Positions 1-5,213 of a stretch of DNA of 5,490 nucleotides are shown in pieces (position 1 is the stretch's first letter; each line of letters begins with the position of its first letter). The DNA is taken from assembly GCA_007134625.1 (NCBI GenBank), contig SLKL01000421.1, forward strand, positions 1 through 5,490. Direction: 5' to 3'. A program made the translations under genes and the position numbers. This DNA is from Saprospiraceae bacterium. GTDB taxonomy: Bacteria > Bacteroidota > Bacteroidia > Chitinophagales > Saprospiraceae. Under the pieces are notes generated by a model that did no database searches, was not told the DNA's origin, and saw only the letters and a program-made list of their open reading frames with translations.

Positions 1-2
1 TA

Positions 3-647
3 AATAAAAGTAATGGAGAAAAAGGCAATTCCATCTCGGTAGTTGCAGGGAAAAATACATCAATAAGTGCATTCCAAATTGCGCTGGAATTTAAAACATA
101 TGATCTGCATTCTGTAGAGCCGGATTTCACAAATAGCGTGCTGCCCGGTTTTCAGGAAGATTGGTATCACTTTACGGAGGATGGCAAATTACGGATTATC
201 TGGTATCATCCCGAATCAATTGATATCAATAAAGGCGACCGGCTCTTTAAACTCACTTACAACAGTTTTGAAACCGGGGAAGAACCTAAGCTTCAAGTGG
301 CACGCACTGATATGCAATCGCTGATTTTTGGAGCTGAGGGAGCAGCTGAGAGGTTAACCTTAGCAGAAGTTATAACTTATGGGAAAAATGATTTTGCCCT
401 GTATCAAAACAACCCCAATCCATTTCAGGATCAGACTACTATCAGTTGGCGATTACCTGCTGCAATGGAGGTAAATATCGAGGTCAGAGATGCTCTTGGC
501 AGGTTATTACATACGGAAGTAAAAGAAGGTGAGGAGGGATTAAATACCAGCGTCCTTAGATCAGATAGCTGGCCATCAGGGGTCCTGTTTTATCGTATTT
601 CTGTTGATGGATGGAGTGCAAGTAAAGGGATGATTTTAAAGGACTAA
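3..647 (+). CDS. C-terminal part of a T9SS-secreted protein: cohesin-like domain plus sorting domain (partial)
   Basis: The frame is open from the window edge to the TAA at 645-647, so about 214 C-terminal residues of a longer protein are visible; the GTG at 138 is an internal codon. The first ~120 residues have the alternating pattern of a cohesin-like beta-sandwich (FQIALEF, then LPGFQEDW, then GDRLFKLTYN). The last ~85 residues (DNA about 387-644) are a type IX secretion system type A sorting domain: LYQNNPNPF opening, TTISWRLP strand, DALGRLL, and the WPSGVLFYRI strand near the end. In Bacteroidota this domain directs a protein that has crossed the inner membrane by Sec through the T9SS outer-membrane translocon, after which it is usually cleaved and the protein is anchored or released. 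The catalytic or binding part lies upstream of the window, so the activity of the whole protein is unknown. The sorting-domain call is firm; the cohesin-like call is from pattern only. Confidence 0.88.
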   Translation, partial: NKSNGEKGNSISVVAGKNTSISAFQIALEFKTYDLHSVEPDFTNSVLPGFQEDWYHFTEDGKLRIIWYHPESIDINKGDRLFKLTYNSFETGEEPKLQVARTDMQSLIFGAEGAAERLTLAEVITYGKNDFALYQNNPNPFQDQTTISWRLPAAMEVNIEVRDALGRLLHTEVKEGEEGLNTSVLRSDSWPSGVLFYRISVDGWSASKGMILKD

Positions 648-951
648 CCATTTTATGGCTTGAAAGTCCTCGAATAGTACAGCTACATCAAAGAATATTT
701 TTGTGTATTAAGCTAAAGGATAAATTTCAGTCTATCTCGTCAGTCTATTTCATTTCCTTACGAGACAGAGGCTTTTCAATTAGTTATAACTGAGAAGTCA
801 AAGGTCAAAGTACTATTTGTATCTATGTACCTTATGTGGTTAAATAGTCTTCAAATTTCAACTACTTGCCCTGATCCGAAGTATCAACCTCTTAAAATTA
901 AAGCCACCCAATATACCCACTAAATAAGATGATTACATCTAAGATACAGTT
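648..951. other. Intergenic region between convergent genes
   Basis: This 304-base AT-rich gap separates the stop of the T9SS-sorted protein from the stop of the ypdA-like gene, which face each other, so no promoter is required here. I see no convincing ORF, tRNA or repeat array. It holds the hairpin listed at 731-769 and a short perfect palindrome, AGTTATAACT, at 782-791, to which I assign no role. Confidence 0.6.
731..769 (+). terminator. Possible transcription terminator hairpin
   Basis: The 10-base arms 731-740 (TCTATCTCGT) and 760-769 (ACGAGACAGA) pair at nine of ten positions, with an A-C mismatch at 734/766 and a 19-base loop. The plus-strand side is followed by GGCTTTTC, only a weak T-run. 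Its place between two convergent genes suits termination of the left-hand gene, but the long loop and poor T tract make this a weak call. Confidence 0.3.
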
Positions 952-1929
952 TTAGCTCCGCACAATATCCTCCGCGATCAACTCGCCGTGATGTCTTGTA
1001 TTTTCGATAAAATACTTGTTGGTAATCATACCACCGCATAAAACTCCGGCAAGGTAAATACCCGGCACATTGGTTTCTCTGCTGTTTTCACTGCATTGCG
1101 GTATCTTATCCGGTCCTGTGGCTAAGTTGATGCCACATTTTTTCAAAAAGGAAAAATCCGGTTGATAACCCGTCATGGCAAAGACAAAATCATTTTCCAC
1201 AGAAAACAACTCCCCTTGTTTGTTTAGAACCACCTCATTGGGCTTAATCTCCTCGACTATAGTATGAAAGTGAGCAGCGATAGACCCTTCTTTGATGCGA
1301 TTTACAATATTGGGGCGAATCCAGTATTTTACTCTCGGGTTAATTTCATCTCCGCGTATTGCCATAGTTACTTCCGCGCCCACTCGAAGCAAATCCAAAG
1401 CGACATCACAGGCTGAATTGGCAGCACCGATTACCAACACTTTTTGCTTGAAATAGGGATGAGCATTTCTGAAGTAATGCATCACCTTGGGTAAATCCTC
1501 ACCGGGAACACCCAGTTTTCGTGGGCGATCATAGAATCCGGTTGAAATCACTACCCTTTTGGCGCGCCAATTGCCCTTAGCTGTCTTTATCGTGAAATCA
1601 CCCTTTTCGCCATCAATAGAAAATACTTCATTGTACAGACTCAAGTCCAGATCATAATGCTCTGCCACTCTTCGATAGTATTCCAATGCTTCATCACGGG
1701 TGGGCTTGTCATTGCGGGACACAAAGGGAATCTGACCAATCTCCAATAGTCTTGAAGTGGAAAAAAAAGTCATGTTGTCGGGAAAATTATACAGTGCATT
1801 AACCAGACAGCCCTTATCAAAAAGAGTGTAAGTCAAACCTCTTTTTTTCAGGGCTATCCCTACACTCAGCCCCACCGGACCGGCTCCTACAATTGCTACA
1901 TCAATTTGTTTACTTGCTTTTTCAGTCAT
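952..1929 (-). CDS. ypdA: YpdA-family FAD/NAD(P)H oxidoreductase (bacillithiol disulfide reductase-like)
   Basis: This 325-residue protein has the usual length and order of the YpdA family, whose studied members are NADPH-dependent flavoproteins thought to reduce bacillithiol disulfide in the cytoplasm. Seen here: an N-terminal FAD-binding GAGPVG (residues 15-20); the family block KGCLVNALYNFPDNMTFFST (39-58); an STGFYD strand turn (129-134); a second Rossmann motif, GAANSA (168-173), for NAD(P)H; and the C-terminal FAD-contact strand IYLAGV (291-296). There is no CxxC pair of the thioredoxin-reductase type. The Cys in the first glycine motif of the S. aureus enzyme (GGGPCG, Cys14 from memory) is Val19 here, so identical chemistry cannot be assumed. 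The ATG at 1927-1929 puts the FAD motif at a normal distance from the N-terminus; there is no Shine-Dalgarno sequence. It appears to be a single-gene unit, with codon use unlike the AT-rich cassette genes on its right. Confidence 0.85.
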   Translation of the reverse strand: MTEKASKQIDVAIVGAGPVGLSVGIALKKRGLTYTLFDKGCLVNALYNFPDNMTFFSTSRLLEIGQIPFVSRNDKPTRDEALEYYRRVAEHYDLDLSLYNEVFSIDGEKGDFTIKTAKGNWRAKRVVISTGFYDRPRKLGVPGEDLPKVMHYFRNAHPYFKQKVLVIGAANSACDVALDLLRVGAEVTMAIRGDEINPRVKYWIRPNIVNRIKEGSIAAHFHTIVEEIKPNEVVLNKQGELFSVENDFVFAMTGYQPDFSFLKKCGINLATGPDKIPQCSENSRETNVPGIYLAGVLCGGMITNKYFIENTRHHGELIAEDIVRS

Positions 1930-2068
1930 TTATTCTGGCTTTTAAACTCTTATTTAACTTACGCTTGATCATCTAATTCAGTTCACTAATCTGAGGAAGC
2001 CCTATCTAAGGACTAACCACAGATGACTTTACAGACTTTTGTGGGAGTTGTCAACTAAAATTTTCTTC
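1930..2068. other. Junction region between the ypdA-like gene and the cassette array
   Basis: This stretch lies between the start codon of the ypdA-like gene and the outer end of the nuclease cassette. It should contain that gene's promoter, but I find no TAnnTTTG element on the minus strand. It carries a small inverted repeat, AGTTG-T-CAACT, at 2046-2056. It shows no second R''-type sequence complementary to its own first bases (minus strand GTTGAAGAAAA from 2071), so I see no further cassette beyond this point. Confidence 0.5.
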
Positions 2069-2270
2069 AACGTTTTGCAGCTACCCGAAGGTGGCGATTT
2101 CGAAATACGGAATTTATCCCGCCTTCAGCGAGACTGTCAACCAAGCACGACTTGTCCAGCGATAGCGGGAAAGTTTGATAGCGATGTATTTAGCTTGTCG
2201 AAATAAAGCACAAAGCTTGATTTAACCATAGAACCGCCACTTTTGGGTAGGTGCTATTAGCAGTAGTGGC
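2069..2270. other. Large attC-like recombination site of the nuclease cassette
   Basis: On the plus strand this holds the AACGTT boundary (2069-2074), a stem arm at 2077-2096, a 138-base loop (2097-2234), the second arm at 2235-2254, a one-base spacer and the R''-like segment at 2256-2270. The arms pair at 19 of 20 positions: 17 Watson-Crick, G-T at 2087/2244 and 2090/2241, and a G-G mismatch at 2080/2251. The internal loop between stem and R box is asymmetric: one base beside R'' and five beside the boundary (minus strand AAAAC). The large loop has further pairing potential, ATTTCGA 2097-2103 with 2198-2204 and TCCCGC 2117-2122 with 2165-2170. The nuclease stop codon (2272-2274) ends one base outside. 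This matches the plan of long attC sites with a large variable terminal structure. Confidence 0.6.
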
Positions 2271-2271
2271 T

Positions 2272-3255
2272 CTATTTCTCGTCCGCTTCATTTTCAAATA
2301 GTTCGTGTAGTTTTTGTTTTAAAAGTTTCTTGTCAGGTAGTTGAGTTTTATATTTCGACACCATTGTCTGTGAAAGGCTTCTGCTTAAAGCATATTCTAC
2401 AACTTCACTGTCTTTGTCCTTGCATAATAAAACTCCAATGCTCGGATTTTCGTTTGATTTTTTTACATCCCTATCTAATGCTTCCAAATAAAAGTTAAGC
2501 TGGCCCAAGTGGTCGGGCTTGAATTTGTCGGCTTTAAGTTCAAATGCAACTAAACATTGTAGGCCACGGTGGTAAAAAAGCAAGTCGATGTAAAAGTCAC
2601 TATTGCCAACCTGTAACTTATATTCTTGTCCTATGAATAAAAAATCTTTCCCAAGTTCGAGAATGAATTTTTTCATTTGTTTTACAAGTCCACGCTGTAA
2701 ATCACTTTCATTATGTGGTTCAGATAAGTTCAAAAATTCAAAAACATAACTGTCTTTAAAGGTGTTTGCTATGTCTTGATTACTTTCTCTCAACGCTGTC
2801 GAGAGTTTTGAATTTCCAATCATTGTTCGCTCGAAAAGACTCGCAGAAATTTGTCTGTCAAGTTCTCGTTTGTTGTAATTCTCTTGTTTTACAAGTTTGA
2901 GGTAAAATTCTTTTTCTTCAATAGTTTTACACCTTGAAAAAATTAGCAGATTATTTGTCCAACTAATTTCTCTCACCAGTGGTGAGAGTTTTGGAAAGTC
3001 CTTGTAAGTCTCATAAAATTGCTTCATCCTCCATAAATTCTTATCGGAAAAGCCTTTTATTTGAGGTTCGTGTGTTTGAATAAATTTGGCTAATTCAGTT
3101 ACAACAGAGTCGCCCCATTCTGATAGTTTAATTTTGTTGCTGATATATTCACCAATATTCCAGTAAAGGTTTATTAATTCTGCGTTTACAGCTTTTATTG
3201 CGTTTGCCCTAGATTGTTTTATGAGCTGAATTATGTCCGTAAAGCGATTGTCCAT
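2272..3255 (-). CDS. DUF1016 / YhcG-type PD-(D/E)XK nuclease
   Basis: This 327-residue protein is a full-length member of the DUF1016 (YhcG) family. Residues about 8-165 are the helical N-terminal domain, recognisable by LINLYWNIGEYI, WGDSVVTELA, FSDKNLWRMKQFYETY and ISWTNNLLIFSRC. Residues about 168-320 are the PD-(D/E)XK nuclease domain, with EYKLQVGNSDFYIDLLFYHR (211-230; likely metal ligand Asp224), FELK (238-241; Glu239 and Lys241 of the ExK motif) and GQLNFYL (251-257; Gln252). All catalytic residues are present, so it should be an active cytoplasmic DNA nuclease. The family is frequent beside type I R-M genes and in defence islands, as here; its target is not inferable from sequence. 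It is the only gene in its proposed cassette, with a candidate promoter 18 bases upstream of the ATG (3253-3255) and no Shine-Dalgarno motif. Its stop is one base from the attC-like site. Confidence 0.88.
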   Translation of the reverse strand: MDNRFTDIIQLIKQSRANAIKAVNAELINLYWNIGEYISNKIKLSEWGDSVVTELAKFIQTHEPQIKGFSDKNLWRMKQFYETYKDFPKLSPLVREISWTNNLLIFSRCKTIEEKEFYLKLVKQENYNKRELDRQISASLFERTMIGNSKLSTALRESNQDIANTFKDSYVFEFLNLSEPHNESDLQRGLVKQMKKFILELGKDFLFIGQEYKLQVGNSDFYIDLLFYHRGLQCLVAFELKADKFKPDHLGQLNFYLEALDRDVKKSNENPSIGVLLCKDKDSEVVEYALSRSLSQTMVSKYKTQLPDKKLLKQKLHELFENEADEK

Positions 3256-3273
3256 TATTAATTCTATATGCTA

Positions 3274-3281
3274 CAAATTTA
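3274..3281 (-). promoter_or_regulatory. Candidate Bacteroidota -7 promoter element for the nuclease gene
   Basis: The minus strand reads TAAATTTG, an exact fit to the TAnnTTTG -7 element of the Bacteroidota primary sigma factor, 18 bases upstream of the nuclease start codon. The expected -33 TTTG about 20 bases further up is not evident. If real, this cassette carries its own promoter and would give a very short 5' leader. Confidence 0.4.
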
Positions 3282-3320
3282 AGTTTTTTTCAGTTGTATT
3301 CTCTTTTGGAACCTTTTTTT

Positions 3321-3335
3321 GCCATTATCGCCAAC
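3321..3335 (-). repeat. Cassette-start (R'-like) segment of the nuclease cassette
   Basis: The minus strand reads GTTGGCGATAATGGC. It pairs at 13 of 15 positions (10 Watson-Crick, 3 G-T) with minus-strand GCCACTACTGCTAAT at 2256-2270, about 1.05 kb away, just after the nuclease stop codon. The two segments would be adjacent arms of one site in an excised circular cassette. Confidence 0.55.
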
Positions 3336-3403
3336 GTTTCTGCCGTACCCGTCGTGCCGACGAAGGAGGCATGATCGTGGTCACGGCTTGTTACAGGTCG
3401 TTA
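3333..3403. other. attC-like recombination site of the reverse transcriptase cassette
   Basis: On the plus strand: AACGTT boundary (3333-3338), stem arm 3342-3358, 9-base loop 3359-3367, stem arm 3368-3387, AA-equivalent spacer 3388-3389, R''-like segment 3390-3403. The arms form 17 pairs (16 Watson-Crick, one G-T at 3354/3372) with three single unpaired bases, T3375, T3378 and C3382. All three lie on the arm next to R'', as the extrahelical bases of classical attC bottom strands do. The boundary-side spacer is longer (minus strand AGAAAC), giving the same asymmetric internal loop as the other site. The RT stop codon TAA (3401-3403) lies inside R'', a common arrangement in integron cassettes. 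The hairpin might also terminate RT transcription, though no T-run follows it. Confidence 0.65.
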
Positions 3404-5003
3404 TCTTTTCTTGCCCCATCTTATTATTGTATGTTCCAAAATCTGACTTTCGCCGATATCTTCCGAAATTGAATTATAAATAAACCTTCTTTCATCACGA
3501 GGAAGTTTGGAGAATGCAATTAAGAGAGCTCTTTTTGCCCATTTCCCTAAATCATCATATTGTTCCTTTTTACCTCTGATCCACGCCACATTGTTTAGTT
3601 CATAGGCGAGAAGAATGATCTTCCTTTTGACGAATTCGCTGGAGTTACTGAACAAATCATCAAATAGATGGAAATGATTTAATTCAATATTATTTACAAA
3701 TAAATCAATTAAAGATATTTGGACGAACTCGTTTGATTGTACAATTTCAGATTCTAATATATCAATTATTTCTTCACCTGTTACAACCAAATCATCTTCT
3801 AAATTTGGAGAGGCTGCTATGAAGTATTCGCAAATATCTGGCAAAACAGGAATTAGATCATCAAAATATTCGAGTGTCTTTTGAATTGCAAATGGGACTC
3901 CAATTTGCGTCAATCTTCTAAAAAGCCATCTTAATTTTGAATAGTCTGGCCCTTCAGAATTATCTAAATACTTATTAAACAATTTATCATAGTATAATTC
4001 TTGAAAATAGTCTTTTTGCTGATCTGTTAAGTCTTCCCATTTTATCTTATCTGAATATTCGTCTTCATCTTCCTCTAAATGATCCTTTACAATTTTTAAT
4101 ATCTCCTTTTCTGTTTCATCTAAAGTTTTCTCATCCAATTTTGATTTGCAAATGTCTTTAAATTCAGTTTCACTATACATTTCAGTTTTGTGTCGTTGTA
4201 AAGTTAACCTACCTTGCTTATCAAGAATTTGAGCAAATTTGTTCAGTATTATTTTTCCTTCTAATTCAGAGTCGCAATAGAAAACGAAGTCATCCATATA
4301 TCTTGTATATCTGATCCGCTTATTCAGTAGCTCATTATCAATTGAAATTAAAACTAATTCAGCCAACAAATGGGTAGAATGTGGTCCAACTGGTATTCCT
4401 CTTGAAACTTTGTACGTTATTTTTCCTATAAAGTTCTTGATAGAATTCATGAGTTGATTTCCACCACCGATTTGAATTAAAGCATTTTCAATATTGTGGT
4501 GATAAATCTGATTGTAAAAGTCGGCAATGTCAACCTTTAGAGCTATTTTATGTGAATTGATTAATTCTTGATTCCTTAACCAATATTTTCTCCACTGCCT
4601 ATCTGACTTAAAAAGACGACCATCTGCCGATGGTTCATATCTATTTCCAAAAACTACTTTATCCTCAGCTGGGACTCTTGAATCTTCAATGATATGACCA
4701 AATTCTTTAATTAATGCGGCAAGAAAAAGGCTATCAATTGGATCCAATTGCGTAACAATTCTAAAAGAGAGCAAATCTTTCGGCATTATGAATCGTCTTG
4801 CATAATGCCATTTATATTCTGAAATTCCCTTATTTCTTAACTTGGTGGAAACATAATCAATTTCGTCATTGATTATATTTAGCTCGATTGGAAATGGAAA
4901 AATATCAGTATCTCTCTGCTCAAGCAAGTGTTTCATTGCCCATTTGATTGAGTTGTCTCCTATTTTTATTGTTGGCATTTGTTTTTGTCTTAATGACCTG
5001 TAA
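3335..5003 (-). mobile_element. Integron-type gene cassette carrying the reverse transcriptase
   Basis: Read on the minus strand, the proposed cassette runs from TT at 5003 to G at 3335. Its start with the preceding G (4991-5004) is complementary to 3390-3403, which spans the RT stop codon, at 13 of 14 positions (mismatch 4994/3400). Joining the ends would give an attC with a 14-bp R arm, a small asymmetric internal loop, a 17-bp bulged stem and a 9-base loop. It contains a single gene and only about 25 bases of leader, typical of promoterless cassettes. The body is clearly more AT-rich than the flanking ypdA-like gene and hsdS, which supports recent acquisition. Upstream of 5004 the context is ATATG rather than AAACG, so the neighbour on that side is not another cassette of this type. 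Confidence 0.62.
3401..4978 (-). CDS. Defence-type (UG/Abi-like) reverse transcriptase with helical C-terminal domain
   Basis: This 525-residue protein has a complete RT core. Motif 2 region: FGNRYEPSADGRLF (110-123). Motif A: KVDIADFYNQIYH (148-160; catalytic Asp150). Motif B: RGIPVGPHSTHLLAEL (193-208). Motif C: YMDD (227-230; Asp229 and Asp230). Motif D: LTLQRHKTEMY (258-268; Lys264). All three catalytic aspartates are present, so polymerase activity is expected. Residues about 275-345 form a strongly charged linker including LEEDEDEY (301-308). Residues about 346-520 look like stacked alpha-helices of the HEAT-like kind found C-terminal in several Abi/UG defence RTs. I see no maturase X, HNH or retron-type VTG motif, so group II intron and retron RTs are unlikely. 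I cannot assign a DRT subtype. The ATG at 4976-4978 is preceded by an A-rich leader without Shine-Dalgarno; the stop overlaps the attC-like site. Family and context suggest antiphage defence. Confidence 0.85.
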   Translation of the reverse strand: MPTIKIGDNSIKWAMKHLLEQRDTDIFPFPIELNIINDEIDYVSTKLRNKGISEYKWHYARRFIMPKDLLSFRIVTQLDPIDSLFLAALIKEFGHIIEDSRVPAEDKVVFGNRYEPSADGRLFKSDRQWRKYWLRNQELINSHKIALKVDIADFYNQIYHHNIENALIQIGGGNQLMNSIKNFIGKITYKVSRGIPVGPHSTHLLAELVLISIDNELLNKRIRYTRYMDDFVFYCDSELEGKIILNKFAQILDKQGRLTLQRHKTEMYSETEFKDICKSKLDEKTLDETEKEILKIVKDHLEEDEDEYSDKIKWEDLTDQQKDYFQELYYDKLFNKYLDNSEGPDYSKLRWLFRRLTQIGVPFAIQKTLEYFDDLIPVLPDICEYFIAASPNLEDDLVVTGEEIIDILESEIVQSNEFVQISLIDLFVNNIELNHFHLFDDLFSNSSEFVKRKIILLAYELNNVAWIRGKKEQYDDLGKWAKRALLIAFSKLPRDERRFIYNSISEDIGESQILEHTIIRWGKKR

Positions 5004-5004
5004 C
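4991..5004 (-). repeat. Cassette-start (R'-like) segment of the RT cassette
   Basis: The minus strand reads GTTACAGGTCATTA and is complementary at 13 of 14 positions to minus-strand TAACGACCTGTAAC at 3390-3403, about 1.6 kb away across the RT gene. As inserted it is a long-range inverted repeat; in an excised circle it would be the R' arm of the attC site. Confidence 0.65.
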
Positions 5005-5213
5005 ATATCTATACCCGCAACACCCCGAAAACACACGTATATATCTCCTGTGTCAGTAGGTGATTTTTGATGTATTAAAAAAATCAGTCCAAACTTAACT
5101 ATTTTCCATCAAATACGAATGGATTTCTTAAGCTTTATTAGAAACGTACAGGATATGGGTATTAATTTCATTGGTTGAGGGGTCAATATGCTCCGGTATA
5201 TCCACCTATCATC
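5005..5213. other. Intergenic region between hsdS and the RT cassette
   Basis: This 209-base AT-rich stretch separates the hsdS stop codon from the RT cassette boundary. It contains no convincing ORF. It holds an AT-rich hairpin, arms TGATTTTT 5061-5068 and AAAAATCA 5079-5086 with a 10-base loop, which might weakly end hsdS transcription. It also holds a promoter-like element at 5090-5097. If the cassettes inserted here, this is where an attI or a secondary target site would lie; I recognise no attI motif beyond the GTT. Confidence 0.5.
5090..5097 (-). promoter_or_regulatory. Candidate -7 promoter element upstream of the RT cassette
   Basis: The minus strand reads TAAGTTTG, fitting TAnnTTTG, about 110 bases upstream of the RT start codon and outside the cassette. 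A TTTG lies only 12 bases further upstream, too close for a normal -33 element. The AT-rich hairpin at 5061-5086 lies between it and the RT gene, so RT could equally depend on read-through from hsdS. Confidence 0.22.

Larger units (their letters stand above)
2071..3334 (-). mobile_element. Integron-type gene cassette carrying the DUF1016 nuclease
   Basis: Read on the minus strand, the proposed cassette runs from TT at 3334 to G at 2071, with an AACGTTG context at both boundaries (3332-3338 and 2068-2074). Its start, 3321-3335 including the boundary G, pairs with 2256-2270 just after the nuclease stop codon: 13 of 15 positions, three of them G-T wobbles, mismatches at 3328/2263 and 3325/2266. 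In an integron cassette the start (R') and the segment after the gene (R'') belong to one attC site that is split on insertion, so this self-complementarity is the expected signature. It contains a single gene in the usual cassette orientation. No integrase is visible, and the R boxes keep only the GTT core, with AAT rather than AAC in R'', so a related but distinct cassette system is also possible. Confidence 0.6.

Noticed and set aside
138..647. GTG at 138 as a true start codon
   Set aside because: The same frame is open back to position 3 and encodes the beginning of the same beta-sandwich domain. A T9SS-sorted protein also needs an N-terminal signal peptide, absent at 138.
2046..2056. AGTTG-T-CAACT palindrome as an operator or a further cassette R box
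   Set aside because: It is too short to distinguish from chance in AT-rich sequence and is not complementary to the start of any cassette seen here.
2236..2270. Local hairpin GCCACT...AGTGGC as a simple terminator of the nuclease gene
   Set aside because: The stem is only six bases plus an inner four, with no following T-run on the minus strand. The same bases form longer pairings with 2077-2096 and 3321-3335, which explain them better.
3233..3472. 79-codon plus-strand open frame
   Set aside because: It overlaps the 5' end of the nuclease gene, the attC-like site and the 3' end of the RT gene on the opposite strand. The product is low-complexity Phe/Cys/Arg-rich with no family resemblance.
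3389..5005. The inverted repeat around the RT gene as transposon terminal repeats
   Set aside because: There is no transposase and no target-site duplication. The neighbouring nuclease gene shows the same arrangement with unrelated repeat sequence, which fits attC-type ends better.
5017..5022. Minus-strand GTTGCGGG near 5020 as an alternative RT cassette boundary
   Set aside because: It resembles the GTTGGCG start of the next cassette, but nothing near the RT stop codon is complementary to it, whereas GTTACAGGTCATTA from 5004 pairs at 13 of 14 positions.
5004..5204. RT as a retron with an msr-msd RNA upstream
   Set aside because: The RT lacks the retron VTG-type motif and is much longer than usual retron RTs. 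The upstream region shows no paired a1/a2-like arms, and the cassette boundary lies only 25 bases from the start codon.
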